A stretch of DNA of 64,000 bases. Origin: Acidobacteriota bacterium (GTDB taxonomy: Bacteria > Acidobacteriota > Terriglobia > UBA7540). Positions 28,960 to 37,902 of this stretch are shown here, one piece after another. A program made the position numbers and the translations under genes. The notes under the pieces were generated by a model. That model saw only the letters and a program-made list of their open reading frames with translations. It was not told where the DNA came from and ran no database searches. Location of the stretch: the NCBI GenBank assembly GCA_004298155.1, contig SCRD01000010.1:1-64000 (forward strand), read 5' to 3'. Position 1 is the first letter of the stretch. Each line of letters opens with the position of its first letter.

Positions 28960-30483
28960 ATGCCGCGTTTTTCGAAGCAGTTCCTGCGCGAGAATTTTCT
29001 GGGCTTGAGCCTGACGATGATTGGCGTCCTGTGCCTGGTGCTCGCGTCTGTAATGTACGTCGGGCACCGCAGCTATGCGAATATCGTGCTGGCCGACGGC
29101 CAGGCGCTGAGCGGCCCGGACATCAGCCTGCTTGAGCAGTTAAATAAGGCCTACGAGCGTGTCGCTCAGGCCGTAACTCCTGCGGTGGTATACATCAGCA
29201 CCACGCAGGTGATGAAGGTGCAGCAGTCCCCCTTTTTCTCCGATCCTTTTTTTCGCCGCTTCTTCGGCAATATGCCTGGAACGCTTCCGCAAAAGCAAAT
29301 CCTGCACGCCCTGGGTTCCGGCGTGATTGTGTCACCACAGGGCTACATTGTGACCAACAACCACGTGATCGCGCAGGCCTCTGATATCGAAGTGATGCTT
29401 TCCGATAAGCGGAACTTCAAGGCCAAAGTGATCGGCACAGACAAAGAGACGGACCTTGCCATTATCAAGATTGAAGCAGATAAGCTGCCCGTCGCATCCT
29501 GGGGGGATTCGCAAGGGCTCAAGGTCGGCGATATCGTGATGGCGTTTGGGAATCCTTTTGGCCAGAACTTCTCGGTCACTCGAGGGACGGTCAGCGCCCT
29601 CGGCCGTTCGGGGATTGAACCGGGGGGTTTGGAAAACTTCATCCAGACCGACGCAGCCATCAACCCTGGGAATTCAGGTGGTGCTCTTGTCAATGTCCGT
29701 GGACAGGTGGTTGGGATCAACACGGCGATCCTGAGCGGCAACTCAGGCCCGGGAGGCGAGGGCAGCTTTCTTGGCATCGGCTTCGCAATCCCTTCCAACA
29801 CCGTCAAACACGTGATGGAAGATCTGATTAAATCCGGAAAAGTCTCGCGCGGCTATCTTGGAGTTCTTGTATCGAATGTCACTCCCGATTTTGCCAAGGA
29901 ATTTGATGTTCCTGACACCTCGGGCGCTTTTGTCCAGAATGTGGAACCCGAGGGACCCGCAGCCAAGTCGGGTCTCCAAAATGGCGATGTCGTTCGCAAA
30001 TACAATGGCAAGGATGTTGCAGATGCCGGAGCGCTCACAGCCATGGTGACGCAAACCGATCCCGGATCCACTGCTGCCTTGAGCATCCTCCGGAACGGGA
30101 AACCCATGGAAATCAAAGTAACTCTTGGTGAGAGGCCCGCGAACGCCGGCGCGGCTCCCAACCGGGGCCAAGCGCCGTCAGGAAGCGCTCTCGAGGGCAT
30201 TTCAGTCCAGAACCTGACTCCTGGCATGCGAGATCAACTGGGAATTCCCGCCAATGTGAACGGAGTTGTGGTTTCCGATGTGGACCAAAGTAGTCCGGCG
30301 GCTGAGTACCTCCAGCAAGGAGATGTGATTCAAAGCATCAACCGTCAGCCTGTCCACAACGTCAATGACTTTAACAAGCTGGCGGGCGAAGCCAAAGGGC
30401 AGGTGCTGCTGCGGGTCATTCACCAGGGACAAGGCTTCTTTGTGGTGATTTCGCCGGGCCCTGGCGATGGCGGAGGACAGTGA
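28960..30483 (+). CDS. Do/HtrA family periplasmic serine protease
   Basis: 507 aa, Deg/Do type. N-terminal membrane anchor or signal about 12-32 (LGLSLTMIGVLCLVLASVMYV). Trypsin-like catalytic triad: His135 (TNNHVI), Asp165 (TDLAII), Ser239 (NPGNSGGAL). Two PDZ domains follow (about 290-390 and 410-500). It degrades or refolds misfolded envelope proteins. SD AAGGAG supports the ATG. Monocistronic, converging with secA. Confidence 0.95.
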   Translation: MPRFSKQFLRENFLGLSLTMIGVLCLVLASVMYVGHRSYANIVLADGQALSGPDISLLEQLNKAYERVAQAVTPAVVYISTTQVMKVQQSPFFSDPFFRRFFGNMPGTLPQKQILHALGSGVIVSPQGYIVTNNHVIAQASDIEVMLSDKRNFKAKVIGTDKETDLAIIKIEADKLPVASWGDSQGLKVGDIVMAFGNPFGQNFSVTRGTVSALGRSGIEPGGLENFIQTDAAINPGNSGGALVNVRGQVVGINTAILSGNSGPGGEGSFLGIGFAIPSNTVKHVMEDLIKSGKVSRGYLGVLVSNVTPDFAKEFDVPDTSGAFVQNVEPEGPAAKSGLQNGDVVRKYNGKDVADAGALTAMVTQTDPGSTAALSILRNGKPMEIKVTLGERPANAGAAPNRGQAPSGSALEGISVQNLTPGMRDQLGIPANVNGVVVSDVDQSSPAAEYLQQGDVIQSINRQPVHNVNDFNKLAGEAKGQVLLRVIHQGQGFFVVISPGPGDGGGQ

Positions 30484-30768
30484 GCCTGTATCGGTTCACC
30501 GAAACCGCGGCTTAACTCACAAGCTCCTGGAACGTTGAAACAAGCCTTCGTAGTGAAAAGAAAACAAGGCCGGTGGCAACGTCCCAGGGTTTTTTTGCTT
30601 ACAGCCCTGGACCGTCAGCGCCTAGTATCGGCGATAAGGCTAAGTGCTGCTTTCCGCATGGCAATTTAATGGAAAATATGGTTTAGAAACCTGTGTCGCC
30701 CCTTCCATTATGAGAACGGGAATGGCCCTGATTTCTGCTGTTTCAAAGTAGGGCCTGCGGCAATCCGT

Positions 30769-33700
30769 TTATGAATCGGTGGGAATTTCCGGGGAGCTGC
30801 CAGACTTCGCAGCAGCAGCGATTGCGGCCGGCGCGCCGTGGCATTTCTTATATTTCTTGCCACTGCCGCAGGGACAGGGATCGTTCCGGCCAATCTTTTC
30901 CTTGCGGACAACCTGCTGAGGCTTTTCCATAACCCCGCCACCAACCATGCGCATTTCCGCCTGCTCGCGTCTCTTGCGCTGCTGATACTGGTGAATCAAC
31001 GCCTCTTCCTCTTCGGGGGTTCGCATGAGGTAAAGGTAGCGGAGAGTTTCGTCTTCGGTGCGGTCCATCATGGCTTCAAACATGTCAAAGGACTCGCGCT
31101 TGTATTCCACCAGCGGATCGCGCTGTCCGTATCCACGCAGGCCAATGCCCTCTTTCAGATGGTCCATGGCTAGCAGATGGTCTTTCCATTGGGCGTCCAC
31201 TACCTGCAACATAATCATGCGCTCATGGAACCGCATGCGCTCGGGGCCCCAGACCTGCTCGCGCTCCTGGTAGTGCTGATGAACGATCTGCTTCAGGTCC
31301 TCAGTCAGCGAGTCGAGCAACTTGGGATCGAGTTGCAATTCATGTTTGCGAAGATCGACACCAAAACGGCCCCAGAATTCGTTCTGCAAGCCCTGAATAT
31401 TCCACTCATCCGCATGTTGTGCTTTGGGGCAGTAGCTCGTTACAAGCCAGTCAACCACACGATCGGCGGAGTCAAGCAAATATTCTCTCTGGTCGTCGCC
31501 CTGGAGCAATTGGCGGCGCAGATCGTAGATGGTCTCCCTTTGCTTGTTCATCACATCGTCGTACTCAAGCAGGTGCTTCCGGGACTCGAAGTTCTGGCCT
31601 TCAACCGCCTTCTGGGCGGCTTCGATCCGTTTGGTGATCAGGCGCGATTCAATGGGCACGCCTTCTTCCATGCCCAGCCTGTGCATGATCTTCGAGATGC
31701 GGTCGCCGGCAAAAATCCTCAGTAGGTCATCTTCAAGCGAGAGATAGAACCGCGATGAGCCGGGGTCGCCCTGGCGGCCGGCGCGCCCGCGCAACTGGTT
31801 GTCAATGCGGCGAGACTCATGGCGCTCGGTGCCAAGGATGTGCAGGCCGCCCAGGTCGATCACGCGCTCGTGCTCGACGTCGGTTGTGGCCTTAAACCGA
31901 TTGATGAATTCGGTCCACTTCTTTCGCCACTCCGCGTAGGCATTGATATAAGCCTGGTAGATCTCATCCGCGGAGTCGGCGGCCGGGCGCTCGGGCGGTT
32001 CCGGATCGACGCCCTGCTGGCGATATTTCTCCGGCAACTTGCGAAACTCTTCCCGTGCCAGGAATTCCGGGTTGCCGCCCAGCAGAATGTCTGTTCCGCG
32101 GCCGGCCATATTGGTGGAGACGGTAACGGCGCCCACGCGGCCAGCCTGTGCCACGATTTGCGCTTCGCGGTCATGCTGCTTGGCGTTCAGGATGTTGTGT
32201 CTGATTTCCCGCTGTTCCAGAACTTCCACCAGGCGCTCGGGGCGGCACTGGATTGCAATCAGGTAATCGAGCACCGGAACTACTTTGTCCGGAGCCCTGG
32301 TTGCCAGCTCCACCAATTCCGGGATTCCGTCGCCGTCGAGCGGATCGGCCGCCGGGGCGAAGTATCTTTCCACCTTGCGTTTCAGCAGCGCGTTGACAAA
32401 CTCATTCCGGTTGCCGTTCGGCGAGCTGGCCACGCTGGCGAAGCGCCCGTCTTTCAAGGTCTTCTTCAGGACCGAGAGAGTGACGCCGGCCCGCACCAGC
32501 CATTTCATGGCGGGCCCGTGCTGCGCCAGAAGGTTGCTAGCCCACTTTTCTAGTTCACGCCCGTCCAGCCCTGCCTGTTTCAGCAGTTCCTGGAACTGTG
32601 CCGGCAGGTATCCGGCCTTCCGGAGCTGGGCGCTCAGCCTCTCCGATTTTTCAATGGCGATGGTGCCCACCAGCACCGGCTGGCCGCGCAGGTGGTACTG
32701 TTTGATTTCCTCAATGGCGGCGTTGAATTTTTCGCGCTCGGTGCGATACACCACGTCGGGGTGCTCATACCGGATCAGCTCGCGGTTGGTGGGAATCACC
32801 ACCACTTCCAGCTCGTAGATTTTTTCAAACTCGGCCGCTTCGGTTTCCGCCGTACCGGTCATTCCGGCCAGCTTGTCGTACATGCGGAAGTAATTCTGGA
32901 AGGTGATGGTCGCCAGCGTCTGGTTTTCCTTTTCGATCTTGACGCCTTCTTTGGCTTCGATGGCCTGGTGCAGGCCGTCGGACCATCGCCGGCCGGGCAT
33001 CAGCCGTCCGGTAAATTCGTCTACGATGATCACTTCGCCGTCTTTCACCACGTAGTCCTTGTCACGCAGGAAGAGCGCATGCGCTTTCAATCCCTGGTAG
33101 ACGTGGTGGATAAATTCCATGTTGGCGGGGTCGTACATATTTTCGAGCCCCAGCAGTTTTTCGGCCTTGGCGATGCCGGGCTCGAGCAGGCTCACCGTGC
33201 GCAGCTTCTCGTCCACCTCGTAATCGTCTTTGGGCTTCAGGTGGGGAATCACCTTGTCCACGCGGTAATACTTCTCCGTGGATTCTTCCGACGAGCCTGA
33301 AATAATCAGCGGGGTCCGCGCCTCGTCGATCAAAATCGAGTCCACTTCGTCCACGATGGCGTAATGGTGCGCGGGCTGGACGCAGTCCGCCAGCTCAAAC
33401 TTCATGTTGTCGCGCAGGTAATCGAACCCGAACTCGTTGTTGGTGCCGTAGGTCACATCGCTGTTGTAGGCAATGCGGCGCTCGTCGTCGTCCAGGTCAT
33501 GGACAATCACGCCGACGCTCAGGCCCAGCAGGCGGTAGATGGGGCCCATCCAGGCGGCGTCGCGGTTGGCCAGGTAATCGTTCACCGTGACCACGTGCAC
33601 GCCCTTGCCTTCGAGCGAATTCAAATAGACGGGCAGGGTGGCCACCAGCGTCTTGCCCTCGCCGGTCTTCATCTCGGCAATCTTGCCTTCGTGCAGCACC

Positions 33701-33984
33701 ATGGCGCCCACCAGCTGAACGTCAAAGTGGCGCATGTTCAGCGTGCGGCGGCCGGCCTCGCGGCACAGCGCAAAGGCTTCCGGCAGCAGGTCATCGAGCG
33801 TCGCGCCGTCGGCCAGGCGCTTCTTCAGCTCCTCGGTGCGGAGCGGAAAGTCCGCGTCCGCCAGCTTCTGCATCTCCGGCTCAAGCGCGTTGATCTCCTC
33901 CACGCGCGCCTGCATGCGCTTCAGTTCGCGGTCGTTCTTTGATCCGATGATCTTGCCGAGCCCGGTCTGAAAATATGTTCCCAT
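30769..33984 (-). CDS. secA: Preprotein translocase ATPase SecA with ~135-residue insertion
   Basis: 1071 aa. ATPase motor of the Sec export channel. Walker A MKTGEGKT (105-112), [34 protein letters not shown] and [20 protein letters not shown] are all present, as is the C-terminal zinc SEC-C motif ([16 protein letters not shown]). Between [13 protein letters not shown] and [15 protein letters not shown], which are adjacent in ordinary SecA, lie about 135 extra residues (459-593), mostly helical. A second smaller insertion rich in Trp/Tyr/Lys precedes [19 protein letters not shown]. Both continue in frame without stops. ATG at 33984. Confidence 0.97.
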   Translation of the reverse strand: MGTYFQTGLGKIIGSKNDRELKRMQARVEEINALEPEMQKLADADFPLRTEELKKRLADGATLDDLLPEAFALCREAGRRTLNMRHFDVQLVGAMVLHEGKIAEMKTGEGKTLVATLPVYLNSLEGKGVHVVTVNDYLANRDAAWMGPIYRLLGLSVGVIVHDLDDDERRIAYNSDVTYGTNNEFGFDYLRDNMKFELADCVQPAHHYAIVDEVDSILIDEARTPLIISGSSEESTEKYYRVDKVIPHLKPKDDYEVDEKLRTVSLLEPGIAKAEKLLGLENMYDPANMEFIHHVYQGLKAHALFLRDKDYVVKDGEVIIVDEFTGRLMPGRRWSDGLHQAIEAKEGVKIEKENQTLATITFQNYFRMYDKLAGMTGTAETEAAEFEKIYELEVVVIPTNRELIRYEHPDVVYRTEREKFNAAIEEIKQYHLRGQPVLVGTIAIEKSERLSAQLRKAGYLPAQFQELLKQAGLDGRELEKWASNLLAQHGPAMKWLVRAGVTLSVLKKTLKDGRFASVASSPNGNRNEFVNALLKRKVERYFAPAADPLDGDGIPELVELATRAPDKVVPVLDYLIAIQCRPERLVEVLEQREIRHNILNAKQHDREAQIVAQAGRVGAVTVSTNMAGRGTDILLGGNPEFLAREEFRKLPEKYRQQGVDPEPPERPAADSADEIYQAYINAYAEWRKKWTEFINRFKATTDVEHERVIDLGGLHILGTERHESRRIDNQLRGRAGRQGDPGSSRFYLSLEDDLLRIFAGDRISKIMHRLGMEEGVPIESRLITKRIEAAQKAVEGQNFESRKHLLEYDDVMNKQRETIYDLRRQLLQGDDQREYLLDSADRVVDWLVTSYCPKAQHADEWNIQGLQNEFWGRFGVDLRKHELQLDPKLLDSLTEDLKQIVHQHYQEREQVWGPERMRFHERMIMLQVVDAQWKDHLLAMDHLKEGIGLRGYGQRDPLVEYKRESFDMFEAMMDRTEDETLRYLYLMRTPEEEEALIHQYQQRKRREQAEMRMVGGGVMEKPQQVVRKEKIGRNDPCPCGSGKKYKKCHGAPAAIAAAAKSGSSPEIPTDS

Positions 33985-34023
33985 GGTCCTCAGTGGAGCG
34001 ATGGCCCCGTATTTACACTACAT

Positions 34024-34138
34024 TCGCTCGCAGTGTCACGGTGTCATAGTGTCATAGCGACACACTGTCATTGTAGCACTGTGTGTCATCCTAGATCACT
34101 GCGCACAGCGCGTACTCCGCTGTGTTCAATGCGAGCGA
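34024..34138. repeat. Short GTGTCA repeat cluster inside a 9-bp inverted repeat
   Basis: TCGCTCGCA (34024-34032) and TGCGAGCGA (34130-34138) are exact inverted repeats enclosing at least five copies of GTGTCA or its complement between 34033 and 34088. It lies 40 bp upstream of the secA start. Could be a small palindromic element or part of the secA promoter region. Confidence 0.4.
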
Positions 34139-34178
34139 TCTACCTTCCCCCTGTACGATTGGCAAAGCTCGCGCTTCT

Positions 34179-34468
34179 GTAGCGCAGGCCCTTGTGGCCT
34201 GCGGCTCTTGCCTTTGGTTCTGTTTTAGATTCCGGTTTTGATTTGGGTTCGGCATCGGTCAGAGTAGCTTTACGGCCTGTGGTTCTTGCCTTTCCAGGAA
34301 TCCCCAGCGAATGTCCCTTATGGCCTGCGGAATCTGGCTCCGGTTTTTAGAATTGCAGCCAAGGCCCGCGTGGCCTGCAGCTCTTATCCTTTCGAATTGT
34401 AACGAGCTCCTTGACAGCCGGCCTGAACTCGAAGGCAAAGTACCGCGGGCCGTAAAGGCCCACGCTAC
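34179..34468. repeat. Cluster of one intact and several decayed REP hairpins
   Basis: An intact REP is at 34179-34203: GTAG foot, 8-bp stem CGCAGGCC/GGCCTGCG, 5-nt loop. Worn copies follow at about 34264-34290, 34314-34330 and 34360-34380, and an opposite-strand copy ending in CTAC is at 34445-34468. It lies beyond the 3' end of the nuclease gene cluster, the mirror of the REP arrays around the transposase at 37050. No gene is seen in 33985-34593. Confidence 0.75.
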
Positions 34469-34593
34469 CTCCGGAATTTGCCCCGTTTTCTTCGTCTCCG
34501 TCTGGTTGTTCAGCCGCACAGGCCGGAAGGGGTTGTGGCCTGGTCATAGCGGGTCGAAAAAAGTGCTCACTCGGATCTTTCTGTAGGTACCTC

Positions 34594-35022
34594 TTAGGGT
34601 GCCGGCTTGAGGGAGACTTTCGGGTAGGTTACTTCGCCCTCTTTCAATGTCATCAGCAATAGCCCGTTTTGTTTGAGCCAGTGGAATGGAATATTCTTGC
34701 GGTATCGCTGGGGATAGGGATCAGGATAACCTTCGAGCCATTTCTTGAAGAAATCGATCATCCAGCTTCCATGTGCATAGCGCAGATCGACGTCTCGCAG
34801 GTTGTTTTTATGGTCAAAAAACAGGTGTCCTACCTCCATATCCTTGCGCAGCTTTTCCTTGCCAGTATTTCTGTGATATTGGTATTCGTAGCTGCCACCA
34901 TCAAGAGCCGACTTCACCTCGTACTGAGACAGGTCGATGCCCGCAGCCCGCTTTTTCCCTGGGTCCCTCAGCAGGATGGAGGCAAAGACTTCCCAATCGC
35001 AGAACATCGTACACAGGCGCAT
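34594..35022 (-). CDS. Candidate PD-(D/E)XK nuclease-like protein of the nuclease cluster
   Basis: 142 aa, family not recognised by name. The core GIDLSQYEVKSALDGGSYEY has an Asp followed by E-V-K, the spacing expected of a PD-(D/E)XK nuclease active site, then EYQYHRNTGKEKL and a conserved-looking HLFFDHKNNLRDVDLRYAHG. The Tyr/Trp/Arg-rich end (PYPQRYRKNIPFHWLK) could bind DNA. Start ATG shares its A with the previous gene's TGA (TGATG), so translation is coupled; alternatively, the two frames are one gene split by a frameshift. Activity and role in restriction are inference. Confidence 0.55.
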   Translation of the reverse strand: MRLCTMFCDWEVFASILLRDPGKKRAAGIDLSQYEVKSALDGGSYEYQYHRNTGKEKLRKDMEVGHLFFDHKNNLRDVDLRYAHGSWMIDFFKKWLEGYPDPYPQRYRKNIPFHWLKQNGLLLMTLKEGEVTYPKVSLKPAP

Positions 35023-35363
35023 CAGTCCCTTCGCTTGAGGCTGTTTTTACTATTTGTCGTCCGGGCAATTTTCACGATGACCGGCGCTTCCTGCTGTCCG
35101 CGCGACAGCTTGGCCGTTCCAAGCCACTCTACAAACCTACTCGCCCTTAGGAACACAGGCTGACCTCGGTGCCATGCGAGCAGCTCTTTATATGTCAGGC
35201 AATCTGGCGGAGGGTTGCCGTCTGTTTCCTCAGAAGGAATCAGCCCCGCCCGTGCTTCGACAACGCACTCCGGCAGCCTCATCCAAACGCCAAGAGGCGC
35301 GCTCGCGGCTCCGCGCCGCACTGGTCTTCTCATGTTGCGCGGTCGAACAGGCGCATTAGTCAT
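35022..35363 (-). CDS. Small basic protein in the nuclease cluster
   Basis: 113 aa from ATG 35363, chosen for GGAGGA just upstream; ATG 35387 would add eight residues and overlap the preceding gene by 4 nt. Not recognised. Arg-rich N-terminus (PVRPRNMRRPVRR), then a segment ending in ELLAWHRGQPVFLRASRFVEWLG and a Lys/Arg/Asn-rich tail. It sits between two nuclease-like proteins and ends in the TGATG overlap with the next gene, so it may be its N-terminal partner or, if a frameshift separates them, its N-terminal domain. Confidence 0.5.
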   Translation of the reverse strand: MTNAPVRPRNMRRPVRRGAASAPLGVWMRLPECVVEARAGLIPSEETDGNPPPDCLTYKELLAWHRGQPVFLRASRFVEWLGTAKLSRGQQEAPVIVKIARTTNSKNSLKRRD

Positions 35364-35383
35364 ATCTCCTCCGATTGTCAGGC

Positions 35384-36145
35384 TCATATTTTTGCCGTCC
35401 AGCTGACCTGGATCGTTTTTTGCTCCACTTTGTTGAAGATAAGTTTTCCGTCCAAGGGATCCTGATATAACTCGTGAAACGGGTTTTCCTTGAAATTCTT
35501 TACGACAAACAGAAAGAATCTGCTCGTCATTATCGACGCAACTGCATGTTCCTTACTTGTCAGCGCGATGGACCCGCTCTGCTCGCTCAAGCCCTTCACT
35601 TCCACTCCGTAGAAAACATCGGATGAAAAGAGTTTGAAATCAAAGCCGCAGCCTATCTTTGTAGTGTCTTCTAAGTCGAGGTCCTTAAAGAGGCTGATCT
35701 GCCTGTACACCGCCCTGAAATACTGTTCTGCTGCCTGCCCGGTCATCAGCCTCTTAGCAAAGGAACAATCCTGGCCCTCGGTCCTGTCAACTTCTTCTTC
35801 GAGTTCGTCTAGGTCGCGGTCTTTGTAAACAGCTTGTTTGATCAAGGCGGTAAATTCATTAAGGTTCAGGCTGCCGAAGGATTTGTAGACTGCCGCGCAG
35901 TAGCCTCTTATCGCCCTCTTGTGCCAGCCTTTTCGCTTGTTCGGGAATAAAGGGTCAAATTCGTCCCGATAGTTCTTTAGCGAGGCTGGCCGAACACCCA
36001 ATGCCGACCCGACTACGTTATATGCTTCTATGAAGCTACTGAATCCAAGGCGCTGGAGCCCTTCAAAGTCGAACTTTGACAGGTACAGTCCTACTAGAAC
36101 CGACTTTTCCCTTCGTGTGAGTGGTCCGTTGATTTTTGTAGCCAT
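35384..36145 (-). CDS. DUF3883-like (PD-(D/E)XK) protein, candidate restriction/defence nuclease
   Basis: 253 aa from ATG 36145 (MATKINGPLTRREKS). TTG 36238 is the upstream end of the frame, but its extra 31 residues read across a vsr remnant and look non-coding. Helical N-terminal half with SLKNYRDEFDPLFPNKRKGWH; C-terminal half matches the DUF3883/NOV-C pattern: GCGFDFKLF (Asp), GVEVKGL (E-x-K), IALTSKEHAVA, FFLFVVKNF, the order of a PD-(D/E)XK fold. Such domains occur in restriction and phage-defence loci. First gene of a three-gene minus-strand cluster, located next to a vsr remnant and REP/RAYT elements. Confidence 0.65.
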   Translation of the reverse strand: MATKINGPLTRREKSVLVGLYLSKFDFEGLQRLGFSSFIEAYNVVGSALGVRPASLKNYRDEFDPLFPNKRKGWHKRAIRGYCAAVYKSFGSLNLNEFTALIKQAVYKDRDLDELEEEVDRTEGQDCSFAKRLMTGQAAEQYFRAVYRQISLFKDLDLEDTTKIGCGFDFKLFSSDVFYGVEVKGLSEQSGSIALTSKEHAVASIMTSRFFLFVVKNFKENPFHELYQDPLDGKLIFNKVEQKTIQVSWTAKI

Positions 36146-36224
36146 TCCAAGGCGAGAAAGGAGTCGCGCTCCGTTTCCATTTGTCGGGTTTCGGTCCTGT
36201 CTCCTGGTTCGTGGTAGGAGGCCT

Positions 36225-36332
36225 CTACTCCGGTTCAATTACAAGCCTCCGGACAAGTAACTCTGGTGTTGTCCCTTTCGATTGAACGCGGCGCATAATT
36301 TCGCTCCGCTTGGCGGGCGAAAAAACGTCCAT
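36225..36332 (-). pseudogene. vsr: Truncated very-short-patch-repair endonuclease (vsr) 5' fragment
   Basis: From ATG 36332 (minus), 35 codons read MDVFSPAKRSEIMRRVQSKG then TTPELLVRRLV, the N-terminus of Vsr endonucleases, before losing similarity and meeting TAG at 36225-36227. The catalytic part (PDhVF, CFWH) is absent in all frames downstream. Vsr nicks T:G mismatches made by 5-methylcytosine deamination and is normally encoded beside a cytosine-C5 methyltransferase. The fragment is too short to be functional and marks a former restriction-modification locus. Confidence 0.7.
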
Positions 36333-36684
36333 TGCGCTCGTTTCCCCCAATTCCCTATTATGTCTGCGAAGCGGATTGGCAGTGCCGTTGCTACCGACCT
36401 TCGACGTCCAAAGGCGATACTACCACGCATGGGAAAAAATTTATACAGACTCAAAATCATTGGAGCTACGATTATTCCACTCACGCCACTTACGGAGATC
36501 CGGTCATGGATCGGGGCCTTCATGGGCGCATTCTGGCAGGGTGCGGAGGGTTTCGATCAAGTGCTGCTTGCAGCGGTCGATGAGTTCTTGGCCGTGGGTG
36601 GGCATGATGGGATTTGTCCTCCTGAGGCTGATGGTTTGCGTGCGGGCATAATATACACCGGAACCGCGAAGAGCAAAAGGCCGT
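36333..36684. other. Degenerate region upstream of the vsr fragment
   Basis: No intact gene. On the minus strand, a frame ending at the vsr start contains ATALPIRFADIIGN, which faintly recalls the C-terminal end of cytosine-C5 methyltransferases (GNA-P-xx-A). This is only a hint. The region ends at the first REP of the transposase-flanking repeat. Confidence 0.25.
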
Positions 36685-37020
36685 GTAGCGCAGGCCCTTG
36701 TGGCCTGCGGCCCTTTTCGGTCCGTAGAGGCGCCATTCGCCTGGATCAGGAACCCAAGACATCCAACCCGAAAACCAACAACCGAACACCAGAGCAAAAA
36801 AGAGCAAGAGCCGCAGGCCGTAAAGGCCTGCGCTACGAGTGCACACCTAAAAACAAGGGCCGGAGGGCGGAGGGGCTATCACGACGAATGCCTGAGGGAA
36901 AATCGAAAACAACGGCAAGAACCGCAGGCCATAAAGGCCTGCGCTACGAATTCAAACCCAAACCCAAGACCAAGACCAGGATCAAAAGCAAGAGCCGCAG
37001 GCCGTGAAGGCCTGCGCTAC
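36685..37020. repeat. Left ~336-bp direct repeat with four REP hairpins
   Basis: Contains REPs at 36685-36709 (GTAG first), 36812-36836, 36923-36947 and 36996-37020 (the last three inverted, ending CTAC). All have the 8-bp stem CGCAGGCC/GGCCTGCG and 5-nt loops. The sequence between hairpins (for example AAAACCAACAACCGAACACC and ACACCTAAAAACAAGGGCCG) recurs in the same order at 37589-37902. The repeat lies 30 bp before the transposase start. Confidence 0.9.
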
Positions 37021-37049
37021 GGGCCCAAAGCGTGGGATAATGGCGGGCC

Positions 37050-37592
37050 GTGTCGCGCCTGCGCCGAGTTGTTCAATCCGACTGCTATTTTTTTGTAACG
37101 TGTAATGTCCGAAAGGTTTTATCGCGGGCAGGACAGAGTTCTCGCTTTGCGGACCCGGTGATGTTGCTCGATAATCAGGATCTTGCCTATCTGGCTGAAG
37201 CGATTGAGGCCAGCCGGAAGCAGCTCGGCTTTCTGCTGACGGCCTGGGTGTTTATGCCGGACCACTGGCATGCCATCCTTTGTCCGCGCGCCCCAGCAGG
37301 CATTTCCGCCATCATGCAGCTCGTCAAGCAACGCTCGACCCACGCGATTGGGTTGCCGAGACACCAATCCATTCGTTTGTGGCAGCCACGGTTTCACGAG
37401 CATGCGCTGCGAACGGTGAGGGAATATTTGGCCGCGGTGGAGTACATCCACATGAACCCCGTTCGGCGGAACCTTGTAACGCGGCCGGAAGATTGGAAAT
37501 GGTCAAGCGTGCACGATTATGCGCCGGGAGGCGCAAGTCCGCTCGCAGTTGATCGTGTAAACCTTCCTGCGGACCACAACGCTCGCTTGTAG
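37050..37592 (+). CDS. REP-associated tyrosine transposase (RAYT, Y1_Tnp family)
   Basis: 180 aa, GTG start. Y1/IS200-like single-stranded DNA transposase fold: HUH motif His72-Trp73-His74 in FMPDHWHAIL, catalytic Tyr132 in VEYIHMNPVRRNLV, and the family's WKWSSVHDY end. RAYTs recognise the GTAG foot of REP hairpins and cut and join them, and are the presumed source of REP spread. Here the gene sits between two long REP-bearing direct repeats, and its own stop codon, TAG at 37590-37592, is part of the GTAG foot of the next REP. No second transposase or accessory gene. Confidence 0.93.
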   Translation: MSRLRRVVQSDCYFFVTCNVRKVLSRAGQSSRFADPVMLLDNQDLAYLAEAIEASRKQLGFLLTAWVFMPDHWHAILCPRAPAGISAIMQLVKQRSTHAIGLPRHQSIRLWQPRFHEHALRTVREYLAAVEYIHMNPVRRNLVTRPEDWKWSSVHDYAPGGASPLAVDRVNLPADHNARL

Positions 37593-37902
37593 CGCAGGCC
37601 CTTGCGGCCTGCGGTCCTTATCGGTCCGTAGAGATACCGCGCGCCTTGGCCAGGAACCCAAGGCATCGAACCAGAAAACCAACAACCGAACACCAGAACA
37701 AAAAAACCAGGAGCCGCAGGCCGCAAGGGCCTGCGCTACAAATGCACACCTAAAAACAAGGGCCGGAGGGCGGAGAGGCTATCATGACGAATGTCTGAGG
37801 GAAAATCGAAAACAACGGCAAGAACCGCAGGCCATAAAGGCCTGCGCTACAAATTCAAACCCAAGACCAAGAGCCGCAGGCCGTAAAGGCCTGTGCTGCT
37901 AC
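37589..37902. repeat. Right ~314-bp direct repeat with four REP hairpins
   Basis: REPs at 37589-37613 (GTAG first), 37715-37739, 37826-37850 (inverted) and an imperfect one at 37875-37902. The order +,-,-,- and most intervening sequence match 36685-37020, with scattered substitutions and a ~20-bp shorter end. Its first GTAG gives the transposase its stop codon; its last CTAC gives the stop of the minus-strand gene that follows. Confidence 0.9.

Noticed and set aside
30583-30610. CCAGGG/CCCTGG hairpin after the HtrA gene as terminator
   Set aside because: The T-run is inside the loop rather than after the stem, so it is not a normal Rho-independent terminator.
36239-36523. 94-aa minus-strand frame as an intact methyltransferase end
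   Set aside because: Only a weak resemblance (ATALPIRFA) and it overlaps the vsr fragment in another frame; kept only as a hint.
36282-37007. Long plus-strand frame across the REP array
   Set aside because: It reads through REP hairpins and antisense to the vsr fragment; Lys/Pro-rich, repetitive translation with no natural start or SD.
36685-37902. CRISPR-like regularly repeated units
   Set aside because: Units are palindromic REPs in both orientations, with conserved not unique spacers; no cas genes.
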